DNA from: Akkermansiaceae bacterium
Lineage (GTDB): Bacteria; Verrucomicrobiota; Verrucomicrobiia; Verrucomicrobiales; Akkermansiaceae
Reading direction: 5' to 3'
Length of the DNA stretch: 51,925 bases
Assembly (NCBI GenBank): GCA_021733795.1
Contig: JAIPKB010000014.1
Location: forward strand, 1-51,925
A model generated the notes under the pieces. It had not been told where the DNA came from. It did not search any database and saw only the letters and a program-made list of their open reading frames with translations. The translations under genes were made by a program, and so were the position numbers. Positions 34,110-42,735 of this stretch are shown in pieces; positions within the stretch are counted from its first letter, which is position 1; each line of letters opens with the position of its first letter.

Positions 34110-35441
34110 TCATCGACCGATCTTCGGAAGCACGCCGAGCAACTCTTCAGTTTTTTGAATCCGTCCATCGATCATGGATTTCTTCCAATCAGGAAACCGT
34201 TTCTTGACCTCCCGGAAGTAGGCGAGAGCCGCTTCAAGGTGACGAATGGATTCCACTGGATCCGTCGCCTTCTCCGCTTCACGCATCAGCAAAAAACCCT
34301 GGGAGTATCCGTCTTTGGGATCGTCAAATTCCATCTCGGACAAAACTGGTTCTGTTACCATGGGAGAGGAACCCGATGGTTTGCGAGGAACACCCAGAAA
34401 TTGAAAATAGGCATCTGCAGCCTCGCCTGCGACGCGTGAATGATCCGCTTTGTTGGCTTGGAGGCGCTGGATATCCAGGCGCTTGACATCTTTCTCCAAA
34501 CACTGGGTTCGTTTCGCTTCCCATGCCTGCTCCAATTTCGCCTTCATTTCAAGTAGATCGGTCTCATCGGAACCATCGAGCTGAATCCGCCGCTGCCGCC
34601 ATTCGTCGATGGCCGGATCGACAATCTTACTGTTGTTGATCGCCCCTAGCACCGCGACTTTCGCCTGTCTGCGGCACCAGACATGAGGATCATTCAACAT
34701 CGGAATAATGGCTTTCATCGTAACCGAATCAGGTGCGCTGCTGAGTAGAATGATCGCATAGCCCCTGATCTCATGATCGCCGTTTTGCAATAACGGCAGT
34801 GCGAACGCCGCGATGGTTCGGGTGACCGACGCATACTGATTGACTGCCAGTCCCTTTCTGAAGCCCGGCGTCTTGGCTGCCTGCAAGCCAACCAATACAG
34901 TTAGATCGTCCGTGCTCCGCAACATGGCAACAATCGCCTGCAGGCGTTGCTCAAGGTCGGGCAACGAGAGAAGAGTTTGGGTGGAGGCAACGACTTCTGC
35001 CAATTTCGCCAAGTCGGCCCGGCCCTGAATCCCGGGACGTTCCGGCTTGGGCCATTTGGCATCCTCGGAATAGCTCAGCAGCGGCGTCAGGCCATTGGTG
35101 CCGGGAGCCTGGAGAAACAGCAGGCATTCCTCGCCTTCGGCAAACTTGATCTCGTTCTCCCTAAATGAATCCATGCTCTTAGGGTTCAGACGGATGGTGG
35201 TGTTCACATCGCCCTTGAAGGTTTGCGTAACCGCGATCGTCGTGGCTCCGGAGTTGAGATGCACCACGCCGCGGACGATTTGCGCGGACTTTGCGACCAA
35301 CTCCGGAAGCATCTGCCCCCCCTTACTGAAGGCAAAGCAACGGCCCGCGCCCAGAAGCAACAGCAGCAGGACAAGATGGGCGTGGAGGGCGAAACGGCGG
35401 ATGGTGGAGAAGCGGAGTGTGGAAAGGCGGAGTGTGGTCAT
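34110..35441 (-). CDS. Secreted HEAT-like repeat protein, unknown function
   Basis: A 443-residue protein with a signal peptide (LHAHLVLLLLLLGAGRCFA). Residues about 45-130 are a small beta-rich domain with GEECLLFLQAPG, a pattern seen in secreted proteins of unknown function. Residues about 165-290 are alpha-helical and HEAT-like (ATIAAFALPLLQNGDHEIRG-type units, AIIPMLNDPHVWCRRQAKVA). The C-terminal third is charged and helical. Its start overlaps the stop of the 62-residue gene before it (ATGA). Last gene of a reverse-strand group of small exported proteins. I recognise no catalytic motif. Confidence 0.55.
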   Translation of the reverse strand: MTTLRLSTLRFSTIRRFALHAHLVLLLLLLGAGRCFAFSKGGQMLPELVAKSAQIVRGVVHLNSGATTIAVTQTFKGDVNTTIRLNPKSMDSFRENEIKFAEGEECLLFLQAPGTNGLTPLLSYSEDAKWPKPERPGIQGRADLAKLAEVVASTQTLLSLPDLEQRLQAIVAMLRSTDDLTVLVGLQAAKTPGFRKGLAVNQYASVTRTIAAFALPLLQNGDHEIRGYAIILLSSAPDSVTMKAIIPMLNDPHVWCRRQAKVAVLGAINNSKIVDPAIDEWRQRRIQLDGSDETDLLEMKAKLEQAWEAKRTQCLEKDVKRLDIQRLQANKADHSRVAGEAADAYFQFLGVPRKPSGSSPMVTEPVLSEMEFDDPKDGYSQGFLLMREAEKATDPVESIRHLEAALAYFREVKKRFPDWKKSMIDGRIQKTEELLGVLPKIGR

Positions 35442-35626
35442 GTGTCAGGGTGGGAGCAAGGGTTCACAGAGCATACACTTGAGGTGTGCGGCAAGCCGGG
35501 CAGATCTGGTGCTGTAGTGATTGATGCTACAATGTCTTTGTGCTCTGCATCTGCATAAGAGAGACCGGGAAGGGTGAAAAGGAAAGATGCAACAGTCAAT
35601 GAAATGGCAATGATTTTAGTCTTCAT
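35438..35626 (-). CDS. Small secreted peptide, unknown function
   Basis: 62 residues, with a clear signal peptide MKTKIIAISLTVASFLFTLP ending near SYADA, leaving a mature peptide of about 36 residues with two cysteines (SSVCSVNPC). Overlaps 4 bp with the genes on both sides (ATGA at each joint), strong evidence that it is translated. No family recognised. Confidence 0.5.
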   Translation of the reverse strand: MKTKIIAISLTVASFLFTLPGLSYADAEHKDIVASITTAPDLPGLPHTSSVCSVNPCSHPDT

Positions 35627-36387
35627 GTGATTTCAAGGATATCCTGCTTGACGAGTTTGCCTTGGTCGAACACGAACTCGGCTTCCTTCCATCCATTCCG
35701 ATACCACGACAGCTGCTGGCCATGCTTCGTTCCATCCAGAAACTGGATCTCGGAGGAAATCACCCCATTGTCATGCCACGTTCTCGTCAAACCGTCAAGC
35801 GCTCCGTTCTTGTAGTGTTCTTCACGTTGTTTCTTGCCGTTCCGATTCCAGAACACGAACCATCCGTGCCGCTTGCCTCGTTCGTAATTCTCTACACTTC
35901 TTTTCTGACCATCTTCGTAAAACAAGGTCTCAGTCCCATGTGGTTGCAATCTCGCGACGTGTCTCTCAATCTGAACCTCAACTGTCAGAAGGGCCTTCCC
36001 ATCCCTGCTGGTGAAACCGACCTGAAACCAACCGCCCTTCGTCGGACCTGCCTGCCCAGCAGGCACGGCATACTCCTTCGCCAGAGCCGTCCGATACACG
36101 AACTCGATTGCGAAAGACCAAGCAGCCGAAGTGTCCCGCTCAGACGGACCGGGGTCGCCGGCATGCGCTGGATGGAACATCGAAGGTGCAGCTAAGGTGT
36201 ACTCGACGCCAACCTCGGGTCTGAACTCGGAGTCGATCTTCGCCGGGATCTCTCGAGGCTTTTTCGCAACAGTCTCGTCGCAAGAACCCGCGGAAAGCGC
36301 CCTCCCAGGGTCTGCATTCCGGGCAGGAGTAGGGGATGATAACAGCGCAGTTGCCGCAAGGGTGAACCATATTGTTTTTGGTGTCAT
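35623..36387 (-). CDS. Secreted MORN-like (YwqK-type) repeat protein
   Basis: 254 residues with a signal peptide (IWFTLAATALLSSPTPA). Residues about 155-245 carry repeats of the MORN-2/YwqK type: YEDGQKRSVENYERGKRHGW, then WNRNGKKQREEHYKNGALDG, then HDNGVISSEIQFLDGTKHGQ. Such repeats form short beta-hairpins, are widespread in exported bacterial proteins, and are annotated as antitoxin-like in some families without firm proof. The signal peptide and leader closely match those of the gene at 37872, indicating a duplicated 5' end. Confidence 0.6.
   Translation of the reverse strand: MTPKTIWFTLAATALLSSPTPARNADPGRALSAGSCDETVAKKPREIPAKIDSEFRPEVGVEYTLAAPSMFHPAHAGDPGPSERDTSAAWSFAIEFVYRTALAKEYAVPAGQAGPTKGGWFQVGFTSRDGKALLTVEVQIERHVARLQPHGTETLFYEDGQKRSVENYERGKRHGWFVFWNRNGKKQREEHYKNGALDGLTRTWHDNGVISSEIQFLDGTKHGQQLSWYRNGWKEAEFVFDQGKLVKQDILEIT
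36322..36387. repeat. Duplicated leader/signal-peptide segment R4, copy a
   Basis: About 65 bp, from ggcaggagt to the start codon complement gtcat, repeats at 37807-37872 with high identity, encoding the matching signal peptides MTPKTIWFTLAATALLSS and MTPNKLLFSIAATVLLSS. The mature parts of the two proteins are unrelated by eye. Confidence 0.6.
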
Positions 36388-36440
36388 GGCTTTATTGGTG
36401 TTGCGATTAAATATCCATTAGATCATTGGGAATCCCCTCG

Positions 36441-37154
36441 TCAAGGCAGCTGCCGTTGCAGGACATGCCCATACACCCAGTTCGCTTGAATAGGGAACTT
36501 GTCGATCGCCAGGTTGATCTTTTCCCACGCCGGTTTGGCGCGGTCAGGGTGTGTTTGAAGCAAATAATCAATGGCAATGGTTTGATAATACAGATTGTCT
36601 TTCACGGGCAAGGCAAGGATCTTTTCGAGCGTGGCCAGATACTGCGGGGTGCTCCCCAGGCGACGATAAGCAAGCGCCAAATTGGCCAGATAATAGGGAT
36701 TACCGCTCGGGGGCAGAGCGGTCAGTGCGGGCAGGACGCTGGCATCGCCCAGCAGACCGAGCATCGATATCGGGGCGGCCTTGGCGGGGTCATTCTCTCT
36801 GCGCCCAAGTTCATCCAGCCAATACTTGGTGGTGCTGGACACCTCGGGATCGACTTCTGCCTTATCCGGTGGATCCAAGGATACCCGGGCAAGTGCATTG
36901 CCGACGATGTCCTTGTCGATATCAACGATCATTCGGGAATAGTGGACCAATGCCTGTTGGGCGACACGGGCGTTCGGATCGTCTAACAATCGCTCCATGA
37001 TCGGCTTCGCTTCGCACAGGCGGACAGGATATCTGTTGTTCACGCAATAGCGCACCTGCCAGACCTCGGAGCGACTCAGCTGGTCCAGATCATAGGCGCC
37101 GAGCGTGGCAGCGGAAAAACCGATGGCTAACAGGTGGGGGATGATCGTCTTCAT
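36441..37154 (-). CDS. Secreted HEAT-like helical repeat protein, unknown function
   Basis: 237 residues from ATG 37154 (MKTIIPHLLAIGFSAATLGA as signal peptide); an upstream ATG at 37178 adds eight polar residues. The mature protein is all-alpha with paired helices (CEAKPIMERLLDDPNARVAQ, then LGLLGDASVLPALTALPPSG), reminiscent of HEAT or PBS-lyase repeats, as in the gene at 34110. Probably a periplasmic scaffold; no catalytic residues seen. Gap of 53 bp to the next gene of the group. Confidence 0.5.
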   Translation of the reverse strand: MKTIIPHLLAIGFSAATLGAYDLDQLSRSEVWQVRYCVNNRYPVRLCEAKPIMERLLDDPNARVAQQALVHYSRMIVDIDKDIVGNALARVSLDPPDKAEVDPEVSSTTKYWLDELGRRENDPAKAAPISMLGLLGDASVLPALTALPPSGNPYYLANLALAYRRLGSTPQYLATLEKILALPVKDNLYYQTIAIDYLLQTHPDRAKPAWEKINLAIDKFPIQANWVYGHVLQRQLP

Positions 37155-37242
37155 AACAAATGCATGGCGCGTCTTCACGTAAAGGGGGCGATTGATGAAC
37201 GCCTATCGAAACATGGTTTTCATACCAGGATAAACACTCGAG

Positions 37243-37872
37243 TCATTGATTTCTTAGAAAGTTCTCGTCAAGGCACTTCCTGAGGTCGGCCAGGGATACG
37301 ATCAACACCGTTTCGACACCGGCGATTTTCCATCCGGAATTGAACGACAAGATCAACCGGCCTTTCTCATCGTTGCGTTCGATCTTGTCTGGAAAAAGCA
37401 GGCTGCCACTGGTCTTGAGTGGAAAATCAACATACTCCTGACCCGCAAGTGACTTGAAATTCCATGCCACCGAGGGCAGGTTCTTGCCAACTTCCCGGCA
37501 CTCCGCAAGGGTCGGACTGCGACCGAGAACCGAATCCGTCAGGGAGACTTTCTCGACCCGAATCCATTTCTGATCCTTCTTGCCCTGAACGTAGAACCCC
37601 GGAGTCTGGGGCGGGTTATCGCCAGCATGGCCGTAACTAACCGCGACGATTTTGAACTCGTTGTCTTCGTAGATTGGTCTCGGCTCGTCCGTCTTCGCCG
37701 GGGCGTTTGCCGTAGCGATGACGGTACGGGTCTCGTCATCAAGGCCTCCCGCAAGGTTTGGTTGCTCGATGGTTACGACCGTAGGAGGCACCTTCTCGGG
37801 GTCCTGGGCAGGAGTATGGGATGATAACAGCACAGTTGCTGCAATGCTGAACAGAAGTTTATTTGGTGTCAT
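37243..37872 (-). CDS. Secreted protein of unknown function
   Basis: 209 residues from ATG 37872 (MTPNKLLFSIAATVLLSS as signal peptide); the open frame to 37914 adds only a polar leader. The mature part has a Pro-rich linker (PEKVPPTVVTIEQPNLAG) and a domain of about 130 residues (FKIVAVSYGHAGDNPPQTPG, later WKIAGVETVLIVSLADLRKC) that I cannot place. First gene of the five-gene reverse-strand group. Leader and signal peptide are shared with the gene at 36387. Confidence 0.5.
   Translation of the reverse strand: MTPNKLLFSIAATVLLSSHTPAQDPEKVPPTVVTIEQPNLAGGLDDETRTVIATANAPAKTDEPRPIYEDNEFKIVAVSYGHAGDNPPQTPGFYVQGKKDQKWIRVEKVSLTDSVLGRSPTLAECREVGKNLPSVAWNFKSLAGQEYVDFPLKTSGSLLFPDKIERNDEKGRLILSFNSGWKIAGVETVLIVSLADLRKCLDENFLRNQ
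37807..37872. repeat. Duplicated leader/signal-peptide segment R4, copy b
   Basis: Second copy of the 36322-36387 segment; see that entry for the alignment. It supplies the signal peptide of the first gene in the small-secreted-protein group. Confidence 0.6.
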
Positions 37873-38165
37873 CGTTTTGCTGGTTCTTTCTTTATTCAAT
37901 GAGGCGGCCTGCACTCACTTGAGTAGGCCAAGGGTAGCACATCATGCGCGAACGCATTTAAATAATTTGTAAAATCGGGAGACCGGACACCGGTGCCAGC
38001 AGCGGACTGACGGGACGGGAGGGGTTGGGATGGCGGGGCTCATCGGGTTAAGGCTAGTATTAAACAGAAAGCGATAACCGCTAAGAGAACAGGAGCTAGT
38101 ACCATGGCAGACAACCATGCGGCACCGCGCCTGCGGCTGAGATTGAGCGTCCAGCCAAGACCAGG

Positions 38166-38225
38166 AAATTGCTTTCAGGGTTGGTGCGCATGAGGGGCTG
38201 AAGAGCGGCTCGCAGAGCGGGAGAA
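38166..38225. repeat. Dispersed repeat R2, copy b
   Basis: About 60 bp nearly identical to 3574-3634. It lies a few bases upstream of leader repeat R3 copy b. The rest of 37873-38165 has no supported gene; ATGCG-cgaa-CGCAT near 37945 is a small hairpin followed by AT-rich DNA that may hold the promoter of the reverse-strand group. Confidence 0.55.
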
Positions 38226-38229
38226 TGGG

Positions 38230-38430
38230 GGTTGTCTATTTAGCGAAGGGGACTGTGCAAGTTGCGAACACTTGAAACGGCGGATGGCTGAGACTCGTAG
38301 CCCGTCCCCCATGTTGGTTCCTAGGTCGGTTCCCGGGCCCGTTTCTGAACTCATCTCACCTGCATCCGTTCGTGAAGTCATTCTTAATCGCCATCCTCGC
38401 GCACCCGTGCTGGCGGCAGCCGCCCCCGCT
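38230..38430 (+). pseudogene. Leader repeat R3, copy b: detached 5' end of esterase 2
   Basis: The segment mirrors 32099-32308: operator half-sites, ggctgagactcgtagcccgt, then a GTG at 38372 followed by codons matching the esterase 1 signal peptide (gtgaagtcattc, and later gctggcggcagccgcccc). A frameshift and then unrelated DNA follow, so this start no longer leads into an esterase. The rest of the signal peptide resumes at 38817 (CGLLVGCLAAAAHA). About 385 bp are therefore inserted inside the ancestral signal-peptide coding sequence. Confidence 0.6.
38232..38279 (+). promoter_or_regulatory. Direct-repeat operator upstream of esterase 2
   Basis: TTGTCTATTTAGCGAA ends at 38247, and TTGCGAAC starts at 38262; the GCGAA cores are 21 bp apart. 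TTGAAA follows 3 bp after the second half-site. Conserved with the site at 32101 even where the first half-site spacer differs, suggesting selection on the half-sites. Confidence 0.5.
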
Positions 38431-38577
38431 AAGACCGGGCCCGCCTTGCGTGACCCGGCTTCAAGGCACGGGCGGGTTTGGTGAAAGACGGCGTCGATCA
38501 GGGAGGTGGTGCCACGGTTGGGTTCTACGTCGTCACCACCGATCCCCGGCCACCCGGCGCGGTCGAGGGGGACTCCG

Positions 38578-38760
38578 ATTCCGGTCGAATTCGCCGCTCC
38601 CGGTTTCGCGGGTCCCTGCCGGGTGCGCGACCTCTGGCAGCGGACCGACCTCGATGCTCCGGGTGAACGGTTCTCCCCGACCATCAAGCCTCATGCTGCC
38701 GGGCTCTACCGGATCAGCGGGCGGCAGGTAGACCGCGAACAAGACCATCCAGGCAAATGA
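38578..38760 (+). pseudogene. C-terminal fragment of a GH27-type alpha-galactosidase
   Basis: Read from 38578: IPVEFAAPGFAGPCRVRDLW, then QRTDLDAPGERFSPTIKPHA and AGLYRISG. This is the C-terminal beta-sandwich typical of GH27 alpha-galactosidases (a VRDLW-x-D segment, then a PHG/PHA-xx-LYR/LLR end). The catalytic barrel is missing. The frame runs on to a TGA at 38758-38760 that overlaps the ATG of esterase 2 by 4 bp. It is part of the DNA inserted between the old leader and the body of esterase 2. Confidence 0.65.
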
Positions 38761-40784
38761 AACCACTCGAATCCAACCCATCCCGCCTTCGCCTTCGCGA
38801 CAATCAATCCTGGTATCTCTGCGGACTGCTCGTCGGATGTCTCGCCGCCGCAGCTCATGCGGAGGTGCGGCTGCCGGCAACCTTCAGCGACCACATGGTC
38901 ATCCAGCGCGACCTGCCGGTGCCGGTCTGGGGGTGGGCGGACCCGGGCGAGAAGGTCACGGTCAGCTTTGCCGGCACCGAGGCCAAGGCGACCGCCGACG
39001 CGCAGGGCAAGTGGAGGGTCAGGCTGCCGAAGATGCCAGCCAGTGCGGATGGCCGCGAACTGACGGTCGCCGGGAGCAACACGGTCACATTCAGGGACGT
39101 GCTGGTCGGCGAGGTCTGGCTGTGCGCCGGCCAGTCGAACATGGACTTCGGTCTCGCGGGCGCGCTGAATGCCGGGCAGGAGATCGCAGCGGCCAAGCAC
39201 CCGCAGATCCGGCACTTCAGGACCGAATACGCGGCCCCTGCGGAGGCGGCGGCGGATTGCCGGGGGCATTGGCAGGTCTGCTCGCCGGAAACCGCGGGCG
39301 GCTTCAGTGCCGTAGGCTACTTTTTCGGAAGGAGGATTCACCAGGAACTCGGCGTGCCGGTCGGCCTGATCACGGCGGCTGTGGGCGGCACGCCGGTCGA
39401 GAGTTGGGCTGGCAGAGCGATGATGAAGGCGGAGCCGGAGTTCGGGGCGGCGTTGAGGCAATTCGACGAGACGATGGCGGCCTATCCGGAAGCGAGGAAG
39501 AAATTCGAGGCCGAGCGGGCCGCGCGCGAGGCGATGATGAACGCGCCCATCGAGGACAAGGGCTGGGAGGCGGTCTCGCTGGATGACGGCGATTGGAAGG
39601 AGATGGAGGTGCCCGCGAATTGGGAGGACCGGGGGCTCGGCATCGATGGCTGCGTGTGGTTCCGCAAGACGCTCACCGTGCCCGCCGGCCTGGCCGGCAA
39701 GGAGTTGACCCTCAGCCTCGGGACGATCGACAACGCGGACGTCACCTACTGGAACGGCGTCAAGGTGGGGCAGGGAGACAATTACAAGTTGGACCGCAGC
39801 TATACCATTCCCGCCAAATTGGTGCAGGCGGGCAAGGCGGTCATCGCGGTGCGGGTTTACGACACCGACGGCTACGGAGGCCTCAACGGGAAACCGGAAC
39901 AGCTTCACCTGTCCGTCGGCGGTCAGGACCGGGTTCCGCTTGCCGGAGCGTGGAAATACAAGGTGGCGTTTGTGATTCCCGGGTGGCCGGTCGAGCCGAT
40001 GGGCCCGGGCCACGCGTTCCTTCCTGGCGCCCTCTACAATGGCATGATCGCCCCGCATGTTCCCTACGGCATCAAGGGCGCGATCTGGTACCAGGGCGAA
40101 GGCAACGAGCGCGACCAGCCTCACAGTTACTTCCGCAAGATGCGCGGCATGATCAACGGCTGGCGCGCGGCCTGGGGGGCGGGGGATTTCCCGTTCTATT
40201 TCACCCAGATCGCCAACTTCCGCGACCCGTGCGACGATCCGGCGGGCAATGACGGCGTCCACTGGGCGACGGTCCGCCAGTCGCAGTTGCAGACGCTGGC
40301 CGTGAAGAACACCGGCATGGCGGTCGCGATCGATCTCGCCGATCCGGGCAACCCGGGGGACATCCACCCGAAGAACAAGCAGGACGTCGGCAACCGGCTC
40401 GCGTTGTGGGCGCTGGCGAAGGATTACGGCAGGAAAGATTTGGTGTTCAGTGGACCACTCTACAAGGGCATGAAGGTCGAGGGCGGCCGGATCCGAATCG
40501 CCTTCGATAGCACCGGCAGCGGCTTGATGGTGGGGCAAAAGGAAGGCATCCAGCCGACGGCCGAACTCAAGGGAGCCGCGCTTCAAACCTTCGCCATTGC
40601 CGGCGAAGACCGCCAATGGCACTGGGCTGACGCGGTGATCGATGGCGACAGCGTGCTGGTTTCAAGTCCCGATGTCCCCCAGCCGGTTGCGGTGCGCTAC
40701 GCCTATTCGATGAACCCGGTGGGCAACAAGCTCTACAACAAGGAGGGGCTTCCCGCCTCGCCGTTCCGCACCGATGACTGGTGA
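38757..40784 (+). CDS. Sialate-O-acetylesterase-type carbohydrate esterase 2
   Basis: 675 residues from ATG 38757. The N-terminus is rebuilt: about 20 polar residues (MKPLESNPSRLRLRDNQSWY) precede the conserved CGLLVGCLAAAAHAEVRLPA, so export may still work through the remaining hydrophobic part. Catalytic Ser127 in CAGQSNMDF and Asp/His in GDIHPKNKQDVGNRLALWAL match the SGNH family. A jelly-roll domain (about 265-390; VPANWEDRGLGIDGCVWFRK, then ADVTYWNGVKVGQGDNY) is inserted between the catalytic halves, as in full-length members and absent from esterase 1. It probably deacetylates plant polysaccharide. The start overlaps the stop of the GH27 fragment. Confidence 0.8.
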   Translation: MKPLESNPSRLRLRDNQSWYLCGLLVGCLAAAAHAEVRLPATFSDHMVIQRDLPVPVWGWADPGEKVTVSFAGTEAKATADAQGKWRVRLPKMPASADGRELTVAGSNTVTFRDVLVGEVWLCAGQSNMDFGLAGALNAGQEIAAAKHPQIRHFRTEYAAPAEAAADCRGHWQVCSPETAGGFSAVGYFFGRRIHQELGVPVGLITAAVGGTPVESWAGRAMMKAEPEFGAALRQFDETMAAYPEARKKFEAERAAREAMMNAPIEDKGWEAVSLDDGDWKEMEVPANWEDRGLGIDGCVWFRKTLTVPAGLAGKELTLSLGTIDNADVTYWNGVKVGQGDNYKLDRSYTIPAKLVQAGKAVIAVRVYDTDGYGGLNGKPEQLHLSVGGQDRVPLAGAWKYKVAFVIPGWPVEPMGPGHAFLPGALYNGMIAPHVPYGIKGAIWYQGEGNERDQPHSYFRKMRGMINGWRAAWGAGDFPFYFTQIANFRDPCDDPAGNDGVHWATVRQSQLQTLAVKNTGMAVAIDLADPGNPGDIHPKNKQDVGNRLALWALAKDYGRKDLVFSGPLYKGMKVEGGRIRIAFDSTGSGLMVGQKEGIQPTAELKGAALQTFAIAGEDRQWHWADAVIDGDSVLVSSPDVPQPVAVRYAYSMNPVGNKLYNKEGLPASPFRTDDW

Positions 40785-40823
40785 AATCCAGAGACCTTCC
40801 AGCAATCTCCAAGCAGCCAGGAA

Positions 40824-40876
40824 TTCATCCATGCCATGATCACCGTGCCTTGAGCGTTCCCATCCATATAGCATTT
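40824..40876. repeat. Junction repeat R5, copy b
   Basis: Matches 27553-27605. Just downstream of esterase 2 it encodes FIHAMITVP-stop, a leftover of the C-terminal module of a secreted protein that is no longer present, then the TTG start of the beta-helix gene. Confidence 0.6.
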
Positions 40877-42646
40877 TTCGCCTGTCTGCTCCTCGTGGCG
40901 GTGGAGTCGCGGGGTGCGGAGTACTTCGTTTCCCCGGGCGGGGCGGACGCGGACCCGGGGACGCGGGAGCGGCCGCTGCGGAGGATCCAGCGGGCGGCCG
41001 ACATGATGCAGGCCGGCGACGTCTGCACGATCCGCGCCGGCATCTATCGGGAATGGATCAGACCGCCACGCGGCGGCGTGTCGGAGGACCGTCCCATCAC
41101 TTATCGCGCCGCACCGGGAGAGAGGGTCATTATCAGAGGGTCGGAGCGGATCATTTCGTGGGCGCGCGACAACGGCACCGTATGGCGGGCGGAACTGCCT
41201 GATTCCTTCTTTGGTGACTTCAATCCATACCGGCTGCACCTGTCCGGTGACTGGCTGCATTACGGCAAGGAATACCACCTTGGGTGTGTCTATCAGGATG
41301 GTGTTTCCCTGCGGGAGAAGTTCACGGCACAAGAGGTTGCCGCCGCTCCCGGCAGCTATCGGATCGAGGAAAACCCCGGTTCGGTGATGCTTCACGCCAA
41401 CTTCGGGGAAAACGATCCGAACCGGGAGCAGGTCGAGATCAACGTCCGCGAGTGCGTGTTTTTTCCCCGACTTGAGGGGCTTGGATATGTGACCCTCGAC
41501 GGTTTGTGGTTCGAACACGCGGCGGCGAACTGGGCGGCATGGCGCTGTGCCCAGCGTGGAGCGGTGGGCACCGGCTGGGGGTTCCGCTGGGTGATCCGGA
41601 ATTGCCGGGTGTCCGACGCCCGTTGCGTCGGCATCGTCTGCGGCAACGCCGCGTCCTCCGAAAACAGTGGGTTCGATCTAACAAATGTTGGCGGACATCT
41701 GGTTCAACGCAATCACATCCTGCGTTGCGGGCAGGCGGCCATTCACGGATTCAAGGGCTGGGGCTCCAGTGTGATCGAAGGAAACCTGATTGAAGACATC
41801 AATGTTCACGAGGAGTTCGGCGGTGAGGAGACCGCGGGAATCAAGATTCACAACCCGATCGACGTCACGATCCGCAACAACGTGCTGCGGCGGATCCACG
41901 CCCGCCGGGTACCGGGCGACAACAACGACTTCGCCGCCATTTGGGTCGACTGGGCGGGACAGGGCACGCGGGTCACCGGCAATGTCGTCTACGACAACGA
42001 CCCGGAAACGTGGGCGCTCTATTTGCAAAACAACCATGGTTCGCCGATTCTCATCGATCACAACGTATTCGCCGGAACGATCTCCAGCAGTTCCTCGGGC
42101 TGTGTGTTCGCGCACAACCTGTTCGACCGCTGCCGTTGGAATTTCCTCAAGCCCTACGCGTGGGTCGCCTACTGGAAACCCCACACCGCCGAAGTTGCGG
42201 ATTGCAAGGTCATCACTTGCGGCCATGACCGCTACCTCAACAACGTGTTTTGTGGAGATGGAATCGAGCGCCTGCCCGAGGGGCCCGGTATGCAGGCGGA
42301 TTGGAACGTGTTCTACGGGGGTGCAAAGGCGAGCGGGTGGGCGGATCCGCACAGCCTGGTCCTGCCTGAGATCAAACCACAGATTGAATTCGTCTCACGG
42401 CCCGACGGGGTGGACCTGCGCTTCGATGGCGGTGATGCCCCGCAACTGGTGAAGTGCCCGTTGATCAACCGCGACTTCATCGGCGAGTTTGCGCTGACAG
42501 GACAGGGTTTGGAATCGCCGGATGGCACACCGCTCGCGCTGGATCGCGATTTCTCCGGCAGGCTGCGGGATGCCGTTCATCCCGCGGCCGGGCCCTTCGA
42601 AGGGACCGGCCCCACCAGCGTGTCCAGCCGGAGAACCGGGCCGTGA
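40850..42646 (+). CDS. Secreted parallel beta-helix protein, probable polysaccharide lyase or hydrolase
   Basis: 598 residues from TTG 40850, which gives a clean signal peptide (SVPIHIAFFACLLLVAVESR before GAEYFVSP); the frame also runs from a GTG at 40781. The N-domain AEYFVSPGGADADPGTRERP, then LRRIQRAADMMQAGDVCTIR and AGIYREWI, is the DUF1565-type start of right-handed beta-helix enzymes. Helical rungs follow, e.g. VIRNCRVSDARCVGIVCGNA, NHILRCGQAAIHGFKGWGSS and VIEGNLIEDINVHEEFGGEE, later VTGNVVYDNDPETWALYLQN. Substrate cannot be told from motifs. It closely follows esterase 2, and a shortened paralogue lies at 27579. Confidence 0.7.
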   Translation: MSVPIHIAFFACLLLVAVESRGAEYFVSPGGADADPGTRERPLRRIQRAADMMQAGDVCTIRAGIYREWIRPPRGGVSEDRPITYRAAPGERVIIRGSERIISWARDNGTVWRAELPDSFFGDFNPYRLHLSGDWLHYGKEYHLGCVYQDGVSLREKFTAQEVAAAPGSYRIEENPGSVMLHANFGENDPNREQVEINVRECVFFPRLEGLGYVTLDGLWFEHAAANWAAWRCAQRGAVGTGWGFRWVIRNCRVSDARCVGIVCGNAASSENSGFDLTNVGGHLVQRNHILRCGQAAIHGFKGWGSSVIEGNLIEDINVHEEFGGEETAGIKIHNPIDVTIRNNVLRRIHARRVPGDNNDFAAIWVDWAGQGTRVTGNVVYDNDPETWALYLQNNHGSPILIDHNVFAGTISSSSSGCVFAHNLFDRCRWNFLKPYAWVAYWKPHTAEVADCKVITCGHDRYLNNVFCGDGIERLPEGPGMQADWNVFYGGAKASGWADPHSLVLPEIKPQIEFVSRPDGVDLRFDGGDAPQLVKCPLINRDFIGEFALTGQGLESPDGTPLALDRDFSGRLRDAVHPAAGPFEGTGPTSVSSRRTGP

Positions 42647-42735
42647 GGCACCCGGGGCTTGCCGAACGGAGGCCACTCAGGGTGTTTGTTGGGCTGCCGG
42701 ACACGGGAAAGGAATTGGGCCGTAACAGCCCCATC

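Noticed and set aside
38706..40622. Long reverse open frame (638 codons) antisense to esterase 2
   Set aside because: Shadow of the esterase; His/Arg/Val-rich without domain patterns or signal peptide.
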